Part shown: piece after piece, positions 1-12,200 of the stretch
Position numbering within the stretch: the first letter of the stretch is position 1
How the letters are laid out: every line of letters starts with the position of its first letter
Source: Micromussa lordhowensis
Lineage: Eukaryota > Cnidaria > Anthozoa > Scleractinia > Lobophylliidae
DNA: 64,000 bases
Reading direction: 5' to 3'
Assembly (NCBI GenBank): GCA_964020085.1
Contig: OZ026600.1
Location: forward strand, 4,281,661-4,345,660
The notes under the pieces: generated by a model
The model's input: only the letters and a program-made list of their open reading frames with translations
The model's database searches: none
What the model was told of the DNA's origin: nothing
Translations under genes and position numbers: made by a program

Positions 1-167
1 ACCATCTGTTGTAAGGCGGTGAAAAGGTCTCGTGTACGTCACGGTTGGTGATCTCACTATTTGAAGCCCTAACGTACGAATGTCAATCAGCTGATTTCAT
101 ACCGAATTTTATCAACCCGTGATACTGGACGAATGGTTGTATCACGAAAAGATCCCAAGTTAAGATC

Positions 168-258
168 ATGGTCAAGAGAATGAGGTTCCATGTGGCGCTG
201 AGACGAATTCTCGCTTTATTCCTGATTGCTGTACGTTCAGGAATTTCAAGATGTCCAG
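168..258 (+). CDS. Gene 1 exon 1: signal peptide
   Basis: The first in-frame ATG after a stop at 120-122 is at 168, with a second at 180. The reading frame gives a basic n-region, then a hydrophobic core ILALFLIAV, then GISRCP. It ends at CAG|GTAGGA in phase 1, exactly the phase that exon 2 needs. No other ATG, hydrophobic stretch and phase-1 donor was found between here and exon 2. The link across a 6.4-kb intron is an inference from phase and from the position of a signal peptide in gene 2. The 79-codon minus-strand frame over this region is its shadow. Confidence 0.5.
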
Positions 259-3200
259 GTAGGAAAGCAGCCCATCGCGGTGCGCTGTGAAACGTCACTG
301 CTTCAAATGCCATCTCCCGCACGCCCTTTTATTCCCTCCCTTGTTTTGTTAATTGTGAATTACATTGTAGGTAGTCAGAATGAAAATGGTTTCTCTCTTT
401 AAACGTTCTTTATGCTTTTCACTGCCCTCACTTTCTGACTGAGTTAAGAGCAATTACCCCTCGAAAACCGTGGTTGGCATTTGTTTATTCCGTGATAAGG
501 GTAAATACAGTATTGTGTTGATATTTTGTCCTGGTCAAAGCTGTTCAAATATAATTAAGGGCTCGCTTGTAGGAAACAGCCAACATAATTAATTTAATGA
601 TCGCAAATTACAAACTGAAAAGGGCCAAAAAACTAATATTTTTCCTAATCTTATGTTTTGAATATTTCATAAACTGAACATACTTTTTTTCCTCGAGCTA
701 TTGAATTTATGTCGTGTACTCCGTGCTTTGGTCAGGCATGACAAATTATGACAAGTTCAAAAGAAATTTCAAAAGATGACTACAGGGAAAATTGACAATA
801 CGGTGCGGGAATAACACATATCATGAAATGTTTTGGATTATCGTAAGTGTGGACCGTTTTAATTAAATAAAAATTGCTGCCGAAACAAATATAAGATGTC
901 ATTATGCTGATTAGACTTTAAGCATCAACACCATTCAAGGACCAAATTTTAATCTGTTGATTCGTTTGAGAGTAGTATTGTGTATACTGAAGTAATAGGC
1001 TGAAAGGAGATGCTTGCGAAATTTTCAGTTTTATTTAATATGCAAAACAAGGAAATTATTGATAATTATTTTTATAACAACAGCCCTCACGTTGGAAAAA
1101 TTATAACAGCGCGAGCATTACACATCAATTTGACGTAATACATGCAGAGGTAAAGAAAATGGATTACGTTGTTTTGTCTGCCTAAGCTATGAAATAAACA
1201 TTGAATAAAACGCAACGCAAGAAAGCCTAGCGAAAAAGTGTAATTCTCGTGACTTCTTTCCATCATTCAAACACTCGTTTTAAGTTGAATGCCGCATGAA
1301 TTATTAGCATAGCACATCATAGCGTGATTGACGGAAATAAGGGAAACATGCCTTCCGGCAGTGGTAAGACGTTATTTTTTTACAAAGTAACCCAAATAAG
1401 TGTGCCAATAAAATATTCGAGATCAAAATAATATTTGAAAATTTCAATGACAGCAGTGAAATTCAAAATATTATGAATACATGTAATTATTGTTTCAAGT
1501 CAAAATTAAGGAAGATTAACGTTTCTAAAGCAAAGGAATTATTATAATAAACAATCCACGTACAGCTTTAAAATGAAGCAAGATTAAAAAAAATTAAACT
1601 AATAGTTTTAATGATAATGATTCTTGAAGTTACAAGAGTAAGTGGGAAGCCAATAGGGAAGATGTTTGTTTACAGACATTGTTTTTGTTATTTAAATGTT
1701 CAAAACGTTAAACAAAAGAATTCTTTGTTTCACCAACCAATAGTTCTCTGGTTGGCATATTAATAGGGACCTTACGATCCGACAACGGCGACGGCAACGG
1801 CAACGTGAGAAGTCTGGGTCGAGCAGGGCTACGTCCTGTTGCCGTTCCCGGCAAAATTGAGATTACGAATTTTACGAGCGAGAACGTTGACGACGGCCAT
1901 TGATGTCAACGAAAGGTTTTTCAAAACTATGCCTAAGTTTCGTGACACCATTCTCCTGGCTCATGCTTCCCGTTTGATTAACGCTGAAGAATTCGTGCTA
2001 CTCTACGATTTACACAAGCCTAAAAATCCGGATTTACCCTACACAAACTACGAGCGCTTCGACCTCGACAAGATGACAGATGATGAATGTAAAACTGAGT
2101 TTAGATTTTACAAGAATGACATCTACAACTTGGCAGATGTATTGACTTTACCGGATCGAATCGTTTGCTACAATGGTGTAAATGTCGACATGGTTGAGGC
2201 ATTGTGTATTTTTCTAAAAAGATTTGCCTATCCCTGTAGATACGTAGACATGATACCCAGATTTGGAAGGCCGGAACCACAACTGTGTATGATCTCAAAT
2301 GCTGTTATGAACGAGTTGTATCAAACATGGAACCGCCTTCTTACTGATTTGAACCAGGATTGGTTAAGCCCCAATCATTTAGAGGAGTTTTCTGCTGCAG
2401 TTCACAACAGGGGAGCTGCTCTTGACAACTGTTGGGGGTTTGTTGATGGTACTGTGAGGCCCATTTGCCGACCAGGACAAAACCAAAAGTGCTTATACAA
2501 TGGCCACAAAAAAGTCCATGCTATATAGTTTCAATCTATTGCAGCACCCAGTGGTCTTGTTGCCAACCTATTTGGGCCTGTCGAGGGAAAGAGACATGAT
2601 AGTGGAATGTTAGCTAGATCTGGAGTGTTAAACCAATTGCAACGATTTTCGGTGGACACAAATGGGAACCCCCTTTGTATTTATGGAGATCCAGCATATC
2701 CCCTTCGCCTACATCTGCAAGGACCTTTTCGAGGAGCTGGACTAACTCCCATACAGCGTGCATGGAATGAATGTATGAGTGAAGTTAGAGTTTCTGTTGA
2801 ATGGATTTTTGGTGATATAATAAATTATTTTAAATTTCTGGACTTCAAAAAAAACTTGAAAATAAGTTTAAGTGCTGTTGGCAAAATGTATGTGACATGT
2901 GCCCTTCTTCACAATGCTCGTGTTTGTTGTTATGGATCCACCACATCAGACTACTTTGATGTTTCTCCCCCTGAAATTGGGTATTATTTTCACTAAGTCT
3001 GCCAAACAGGTTTTACAAAAGTTAAATGACACTTTTTGTTTGGAAAACTGAACTGCTTTTAATAAAAAAAATTATACATTTGAGAAAGGCTAACATATTG
3101 GAATTAAAGTGAAGTAAATGCCACCAAACAAAACATTTAATGAGAACAGATAATGGTGAGAGAGTAATGCAATTCTATAGTTCGATAAGCCCTATATTGC

Positions 3201-6200
3201 CTTAATAAAGGTTCAGTCCCAGTTCCTTCAGCTCTAACCATCTTAAGAACAGGGTTTTGGTACTGGCATAACATGTCTTGTCACGTAACATGTCAGTGGC
3301 TTTCAAAGGTTAGTAATATTAAGCAACATTTCCTTCACAGTTATATATGTAAACCAATAATAATTACTCAAAATCTTTAATTTTTAACTTCCTTAAAAAT
3401 GTTCTCAAGTTAATAAAAATGTGAACTCTTTGTGCATTTAAATGACCTCTTGCATAGATTGATCAGCATCACTTATCAGCAAACTTTTTCATTAGCTCCA
3501 TAAGTGCAAGGGTTTGTTGTTGGTGCTGTTGCATCATGTTTGCATTCATTTGCATAAACTGCTGCATTTGCTGCTGCTGAAGCTGCTGAATATCTCTAGT
3601 TTGCTTGTTCATCATATCAAACTGCTGTTGTCTTCCTTCCTGCTCCTTTCCTTGCAGTGCTAACTCTTGCCTTTTTATCTCCAATTCATCACGCTTCAAA
3701 GTAGCTTCTACTTCTGCTCTATCTTTCAGGTAAGCCAGAGTGTTTGCACCACTAGCTCTACTCTTTTTCGGTCTTGCTCCTTGCTGTTCATCGGCATTCC
3801 TTTTTGCACTATCTTGAAAAGTTTCCAATGATCTTTTCCTCATTTCCTCTGCTTTCTTTGCTTCTTCTTCCTGGTTCTGCTTTTTTTGATCTGTGATTTT
3901 GTCACACTCATCAAAGAGTTCAATGGTTTCATCTAACAGTTGATCTAGTTCGTTGTCCTCTTCAGGGGCAATACCCGAGGCTCTGTCTTCTTCCCTGACT
4001 TTTTTCCTTCTTCTCTTTTCCATTGTAGAATAGTGGTCACGAACAGACCGTTGAGTAACACGGAATTGGGGATAAGGGATAGCATTTAAGGATACTGCCA
4101 GCTTTTCCCAATCATCTCCTCTCTCACTGGTTCCTTTCTTGTGCAGCCATGGCTGCAAAAGCATCAATTCCCTCAACATAAGCAGTTCGTGTTCTTCAGT
4201 CCATTTCATTGATTGACTGAAAGTGCAGTGCAACAAAATTACTTCATTAGGAAGAAATATAAGTATATCAGCAAAATTTGTTGTCAATAACATTATCATG
4301 TGCAAATTGAACTCTGAATTTTTTCTCCTTACATATATTATAGTCTTCCAAGAAAAAATTTAGCTGAACTTGTTGACAGATAAGAAATGATCATGAAAAA
4401 ATACATGATAGCACTCCTTTGGCTTTCGAATGAAGGAAACATACAATATAATTACTAAAACAATTTGTAGCATTTGCGAGCAAAATACATATAAATCTCA
4501 GATTTTGTAAAATAATTCTTATTTTAAAATTAGGAACTGGCCTTGGAATGTGCACATCTCTGTTTTTTATTTGCAATATTTCAAGTAGTCAGGAATTTGT
4601 CGATAGAACTATTAAACCCAGCCAGCTAGTTCCTTGTAAAATAAGGTTAACCTACGTTTGTAAATGAAAATTACCTGATCATGAATGAAAACAAATTATA
4701 CAGTTTGAATAAGAGTCGAATCTTGTACCGTTGCCGACAAAATCTCTCTACTTTTTTCTAGTAAAACCAAATAAGAATTAAGCTTAATCGTTCTCTTTTT
4801 TCGACTGAGAAAAAAAAAGTAAAAAAAGTAACTTATAAGATAGCTCAATGAGAGCAAGTGAAGTACAAATACACAAACACTGAGAAATCTCTCTCCATTC
4901 AGTTTGTGCTCGTGTACAAAAGACTCCACGCTCTCTTCGTTTCAGACATATCATACAAACTAATTTTCTTTAAATTTAGCCGCAAAGTTTCGTTTCTACC
5001 TTGATTCCTTTGCCATGCTTCGGTCTGGTTAATCCCACGTTTTCGTACAACGTCAAACAAGGCTTCTCGACGTCCGCGCGGGAAGGGACACCGCCGTCTC
5101 AGAAATCTACTCATGCGCAGTACGCAACCGGAAGTAAAAAAGTCCCACGTCGCCGTTGCCGTTGTCGGATCGTAAGGTCCCTATTAACAATATGTGACGT
5201 CACTGATATCTTTGCTAAAAGTAATATTTTAGTAGCATTTGCCGGTTCGAACGAAATGTTTTGGTATTCGGTTAATATCTAATTTCTCCAAAAGTGCATT
5301 ATCACTACAGAGATAATAAGCTTCTTCATGTTGGAAATAAGTTAAGAAAAAAAGAGTTTTAATTTAATCATCATGTTGCCTATTTAAAGACTTCCATTCT
5401 CGAAATTACAAAAACTAACAGAAGTCGTCGGTGTAATGTTCGTCCCATCTTTGCTAGTTGGGCGTAATTTTTGGGTCTGGACATGTTATATCTAGTTTCT
5501 CGAAACTCAACGGCCTCAAAATTGTGCAAAAACTAGTTGTCTTCAATACGATACTGCATTAAAACCAAATCGTTCAAACTGGCTCCAATGATGAAACCTA
5601 ATTCTTTCTGCGAATTGAACAAACTTATAAATCGGTTGGGCAAAGTTTGGCTGCGACGTTGACGAATGTGGTGAATCAGTTGCTAGGTCAGTAGATAGAC
5701 TAAGTTTCAAGGTATAGATTTCTTAATTTCTCTTCATAGTAGTTGAACTTTTGACTTAAAATACTTTGCCTTAAAATGTCCACTGTTCCGTTGTACTTAG
5801 GGAGTGTTTAGAGCCTATCCGTTACTCTTTAGTAAGAGTAAAAAACCTAACTTTTAACTGTTTTATAAAATGTTTCAAGATGTACAGTTTTTCTCTCTAA
5901 TAAGGCCTATCATATGGGATACTTAACCAATGGGACACTTGACCAATTCAAAAGTTGATAAATAGCCAAAATGGACAACCGAGTGCTTAAAGGAAGACTG
6001 GGAACTAAATTTTTAACGAAGCTTTTTTCGAAATCTATCCTTATGAATATTCCAGGAATAAGGCTCGGGTTAAACGTCGTACTTCACATGAGCCAAACCC
6101 AATTCAACCAATTAGGCTCATGTGAAGTTCGGAGTTTGACCCAATTAAGTTCGACTGATTATATTTGGAGCGGCTGAGGCGTGTGGCCAGCGGTGAATAA

Positions 6201-9200
6201 CGTCTGAAGACAGACTTTGGGTCAAACGCTGATATTCACATGAGTCGAACCAAGCGTATAATGAAAGGTTTAAAGGCGCCATTTTAACTTTACCTTGAAA
6301 ATCCACTGACCATCAAGATCGCTTTTGTTATTTGTTTGGTGTAGCCGTTCGGTTCGACTGAATTAAGTTCGACGTTTGACTCAAACAGGCGCTCTTTTAA
6401 TTATTTGAGTCGACCGAATCTGTCATTAGGTTCGGCTGTACGGCATTTGACCCGGGCCTAAGATACATTTTACTAAAATAACTTCAGAGCCGACAAGAAA
6501 TGAATTTGTTGGTGCCTCCATTGTCGTCTGCTTAAACTTCCATTAATATTTCTCACGAATACTTAGCTTTTGTTTTCAGCGGATAATTATTGGTAGCCAA
6601 ATACGATCCTTGCTCGTTGCCTTGTCTTGAAACCATCTCTTTCATCTTCTTCCTACAGATGCGTGCAACAAACCCCTGGGAATCTCCGACTACAGAATCC
6701 GAGACGATCAGATGTCTGCTTCCAGCGCATTCGATAATGACTACGCCACATTCGGAGCACACCGAGCTAGACTGAACCTAACAAGCTGGCCAGCCGGGTA
6801 CAGAGCTAATACAGAAACGATTGATTACTTCCCTTGGCTAAAGATAAATCTGGACCAGGAGATGGTGATAACAGGCATTGCTATTCAAGGGTTCGGTAAT
6901 GCCTCTTTGAACTTGTGGGTGAAAAGTTACAAGGTGTTTTACGACAAGAGAGGCGCGGATGAAACGGTTTATTGTACAACGGAAGATGGTGAAACCTTGA
7001 AGGTCAGTACGTTTGTCATTTTGGTCATGGGCTTCGACAAAAGATTATTTAGGTGAGAGAGTGAATCCCCCATATATTCCTCGTACCAAAGGTAATCCCC
7101 CTTAAGTTATTTTTAAACGTGGCACACAGTTCTTCCGCGGATGTTAATCGCGCGATGTGTGGATGTCTTCGTGGAGGATTTGATCATGTTTCATTTTGTT
7201 TCGTTTCAAAGAGCAGGGAAACCTCCAACATCAATATTAATATCAAAGAAGTAAAGTAGCTTCGGCCCTCTGAATAAACAATAAAAATTGAATAAATGGC
7301 AGAAAAATGAGCAGCCAAACAAGTGTAAAGCAGACGAACGCCCGAACACAACTCAACCGAACAAACAGATGGTCCAAAGTGCAGCACGCAAAAGCAAGTT
7401 TAAGCAACAAGAGACAAGGACTCTTTATATTCAACCTATGAATCTCGCAAGAATTTAGAATTATTCAGTTTGTCTATCACTGTCAGAGATATTCCATGGA
7501 AAAACAAGTTCTAAAAATTGGCTGCCGTAGTTCACGTTCTATCGAATACGCCTTCTCGTGTTGTTGCTTTGTAAAGAATGGCAAAGAAGTGAACAGTGTG
7601 ATTATAACGCACGCGTACACAGCCACTGTACTCGTTGCCTTTGCCGTTGTGGTTTGCTTATTAAACTCCCGAAAACGGAATGAACGGCAAGAAATGAACA
7701 TCCAATCAAAAGCCCAGCTGAACAAAAAAAAGGCGAAGAGATAAAACATGCTGTCCATGTATCGCGCGAGTAACATCCTGTACCGCGGATATTCAATCTC
7801 TTACCTTGATAGTCTCTTGGCTCCGAATATTAACTCCGAGCATGATATTCATTTTTCTCTGGTATGCTCAACTTGAACAATAAATATTCTAAATTATTTA
7901 CTTTTTTGAGCATTTGTGCTTCAGTTTTCTTGCCGACCTGTATTTTATTTCTATTTAATGCTGATGTTAACTGGCTGCCTAGCTCCGCTAGCCCGTATGG
8001 TTTTTCCAGGCAGCTAGTACTATAAGTTTTATTCTTAATATTTTCATTGTTGTAATTCCTTTTTTTGAGCAAGTGTGAGTGTAAATAAAGAAAGAATGAT
8101 GAATAATGAAGGATCTTGATGATACGCGCTTTTGACAATACTTTTCATTTCTAACTATTTTTTTCATTTAGCTTACGTTCTTGCCAGCCGTCCGAACAGT
8201 ATTTTCCCAACATTAACGCGTAATCTCACTCTTTTACTGCTGTAGATCTTCACTGGAAATAGCGACTCGAACTCTATTCAATATGAAAATCTGGCTTTTC
8301 CCGTGGTGACGCGAAGCGTGACCATCAATCCAACGCCTTGGAAAGATAGCATTGGTTTTCGGATGGAGCTCTATGGCTGCGAACCAGGTTTGGTCTAAAC
8401 TGATATGTCTATCCATGTTGCTATGATCTCGTCTAAAAACGGCTAAGCATTTACTGACTATGCGCTATTGAATAGTGTGAGTTAAGTAATAAGATCCCAC
8501 CCTATGTTTTGTTTGGTTTAACGTTTTTAATCTTACCTAAATGTTTTACAAAATTTAACTACGTTTTTTCTATAAATGGTTAAAAATATGTCCAACGCTA
8601 TTTCACTTTCTGTTGGGTGGATTGCTCCTGATATGCATGTGTAACTCAAGATAATGGGTTATTTTGCTGTATAAAGTGGTGTGGCTTACCTTCTGGGATT
8701 AAAAGGAAGCAAGCTCATTGCAAAATTAAAATTCTAACGACCACTTTGAAAAGGACGAAAGGGCCAAGGAAGATCTTATTGGAAATGTTTAGACGAGGAC
8801 AAGACGATGTCAGAGAAACTGCTTTACGTAATTTCATGTGGCATATTTTGTCTTTGTTTTGTTGTTTTGTACGTTTCTTTTGAAAGTTTTTTTTAAGACC
8901 CTGTGTTTATTTTTCAGAATTCTTTTTTGTGGCGGTGATCACTGTATCGAACTCGCGTTTTACACTGGATTACGCCAACCCTAAGAGTGAAGGTTACTTG
9001 GCTTTGAAACAAGATATAATCACAGAGGTACTGTGAGTGTACGTGTGTCATGGCGCCATCACACGTACGATTTTTTCAGGCTTAAAAAAGGGGATTGCTG
9101 AGCACGTTTTCAAAACGCACTGAAAAGTCGATGACAAAGGATATTTTTTTAAAGAAAAAGTACTAAAATACGATGAGAATGGATAGGCTAATTCGTTTTA

Positions 9201-12200
9201 AATACGTTTGTGCCTTCATTAGGTTTTTTCAGGGGTAGCAGGAGAGGAGTAATTATTTTGTGCATTGTAAGATAGGAATAATTCAAACTCCTTCAGTTGA
9301 ATTTGCTCAGGTGCATGCCCTCTGCGAGGTGTTTTGGAAGGGTCCAAGGTGAAAAAACAATAACAAAAAAATGAACAATCTTATCTTAAGGAAAGAGAAG
9401 ATTTTTAAGAGTAGCATTGGGAAAAACGGATTCTAACTCATCTTTTTTTTTTCAGGTGACGGAATTCCTCGTAAGAGTTCCTGGCTTTCTCTTTGCTGAC
9501 GTAAGAAACTTGAGGTAATATAGATTGCATGGTTTTATTTAACGCTCAAAGCACGTGACCTGTGACGAGCTCATAATCTAACTGTTAATTACTGATTGAG
9601 AAAAAAAGATATTGTGAGGAACGTTTCCATAGAATGGGTCTGATAAACTGAGTTTTATCGCCCAAACTTCGACGGAAAGTGATAAATGGCAGTTTGTTTA
9701 CCATCTCATTTCACCTTTTTAGGTGTTCACTTTGTTTAGGTAATCACATGAATTTTCGCGTGCAGTTTTGAAAGAATAAGCACGAGTATATGTTTCAAAG
9801 GCTTATAAAATTATACGAGTCCGTAATTACTTGCTAACAATACATTGGATATACATTGATTACTTTTAAAAACGGCAGGCAAAGGCTTTGGCCTTCCTGA
9901 ATATTGTCGACAAAGCTTCGAAATGCTAAGGTGATCTTCGACAAACTTTCGTAGTCTTCCGAACTCTTAAGAAATCTTCGGAATTGTTCGGTTAATATTC
10001 TGAAAACTCAGAGAGGGTTTGGTGATATTCAGGAATCCTCGGAAGTGTTCGGGTGATCTTCGTACGTGTTCGAAATGTTCGTTGGAATTTGCAATGGTAT
10101 TACACTTTTTGCACTGCTCTAAGGCAATCAAAATGGAGTAGTTTTCTTCAATTATATTATGAGGTAACAATAGATATCGAGACGTGGCGAAATGTAGGCC
10201 TTAGGTTTGTACAGTCGAACCTCTTTTAAGGTGGCTCGAAACAGTTTCCGGCACTTTCCAAGACGTAGACTTTGATGGGTCATTATGACCACTCTATATC
10301 GGTTGATGCCAAAATCGTGGTATCAAAAAACCGCCCAATCATTGTTGAACACGTTGCTGTCAAATTTGTGGCACAATAGGCTACCATAGCAACAATATGA
10401 CCTGCTAAAAACACCCTTAATTTTAGCTTTAACCGCTTATAACTTAAAAATGAGCTCGGTGTCCCCTATTTTTATTATCGAATTATGATAAGCATGATAA
10501 GATAGTTTAAAAAATTATGTAGAGCGGGTTCAGAGCCACCTTAAATGCATGTGCCACCTCTGAACCCGCTCCACAGAAATTTTTTTAAACTTTGCAAAAA
10601 GATGCATCTAACCAAGCTTATCATAATTCGGGGGTGGCCGTTACAAACGGTTCGACTGTCTATGGAAATGATTACATCTAAAATTTCTTTTCTCATATCT
10701 CTGCTCAGTCCGCAGACATATATGAAAAGACCCATAATGGCTGCTGAGATCGAAGTTTATTGCATTCAGTCAATGAGGGATACTGTGCTGCACGAGCTGG
10801 AAAACAGCGTCAAGAATGGAGATTCTTCGATACTCAGTGATTATCTTTACACAGAGAACCGCTGTAAGTAGTTGAGTGAAAGTGCTTTCACGCAATAAAT
10901 AAACAATAGCCTCCATTTCGCGGAAAAAAGGCTCGGATATTTTTCCGCGGACATTATCTGTTACGAGAAGAGAACATTTTTCCGAAAGTGTAACTCGAAA
11001 AAAACTGTGAGCTTTGAGGAACAGATAATGTTCAAGGACAAATATCTTAGCACATTTTCGCGCCAAATGGAGGCTACAGTTTTGGGCATACTCAGTTACG
11101 TGATGCATTTAGACCAATCGCTTGCAAGCGAAAATATTTGATGGATTACTGGGTAAATATGCCAGGTGCTACAGTGGAATGGAGAGCCTTGGTTCTTTTG
11201 GAGTTTTACATCCTATTATCTGGATCTCTGCACCCTATCAGAGTTATCTTAAACGTGCTTTAAGATACGTTTTGCTAAACATTATAGTAAAAGTAAATAC
11301 CATTCTTGACCGTAAACAAGATAAATCTAAGGCCCCTTCGTACTTCTCTTGTAAGAGAGATGTTTTTTTTTTCTGAAGTCAGTCGGTATTTAAGTGAGTC
11401 AGTGGGTCAGTGAGTCAGTGGGGTGACTAGGTTGACTAGCTAGGGTGGTAACTTGCAATGAAAGGCTGGCATTCCCTTCCTTGGGAACATTAAAACTCCA
11501 GTGACTTCATTGTACCAAGACCGATATAAGCTTTAGGTGTGTGAGCCACTTTCACATGGGTGAAGCCTTCATTTACTAAATGTATTTCTCTATTCAAATC
11601 TCCTTCAGTTGATTGCGAGTGCGACGTTCCTAAAATCACTGTAGACCTGCAGAAATCTTTGGAGAATGCTACAGTTATTTACACCAACGATCGATTTCCT
11701 CTTGGAGCAACTTTGCAAGACGACTGCTATTCGTCGAATGGCTATGCACTTTATTGGGAGGTGTGTAAATGCGAAGAGCAAACTGGGTTGTGTAATCAAA
11801 TTATTCCATACGGATTGAAGAGACCAGGGAGGACGAAGAAGCTTTACCCGAGGCTATTTGGTGCAGGTTACCTGTATGTCCGGTGCCTCGTCACAGACCC
11901 TGGAGACCCAAAAGTACCCATAGTCTACGACTTTGGTTACGTCAAGATTATTTTGCCTCCAATTGTTGCGAAACTCGAAGGACCAACTAATGCCATCAGA
12001 GGTAATGAAAGTGTTGTCATACTTAATGCGTCTGAGAGTTATGATCCCGAAAGAGTCCACAAAAAGACAGAAGGCCTGGCATTCACCTGGTACTGTGGAG
12101 GAGGAATCATGTCACATGATAACCGGAGTGGGCTTTCCACTGCCTCACCAAGCGACGCCGGCCGTTGTCAAAGTGATGGCATATTGAAAATAAACAGCAC

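Larger units (their letters stand above)
1764..5183 (+). mobile_element. Complete Harbinger (PIF/Harbinger) DNA transposon, 3.42 kb
   Basis: The terminal inverted repeats start TAGGGACCTTACGATCCGAC and run for about 45 bp. They hold a GGCGAC/GGCAAC hexamer array that differs slightly in length at the two ends. The element encodes a DDE transposase on the plus strand and a Myb/SANT-like accessory protein on the minus strand, the two-gene layout of this superfamily. Both ends abut TTAA (1760-1763 and 5184-5187). A 3-bp TTA or TAA duplication fits, but the exact edge is ambiguous by one base because the flank is palindromic. Confidence 0.9.

Noticed and set aside
83..322. 79-codon minus-strand frame
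   Set aside because: It overlaps the plus-strand signal-peptide exon, has no domain, and is explained as its antisense shadow.
1760..5187. piggyBac element, from the TTAA flanks
   Set aside because: The encoded transposase and the Myb-like partner are Harbinger type; TTAA arises from a 3-bp target next to a palindromic end.
5971..6177. 68-codon frame near the MITE
   Set aside because: It runs across the MITE boundary and has no similarity to a protein family.
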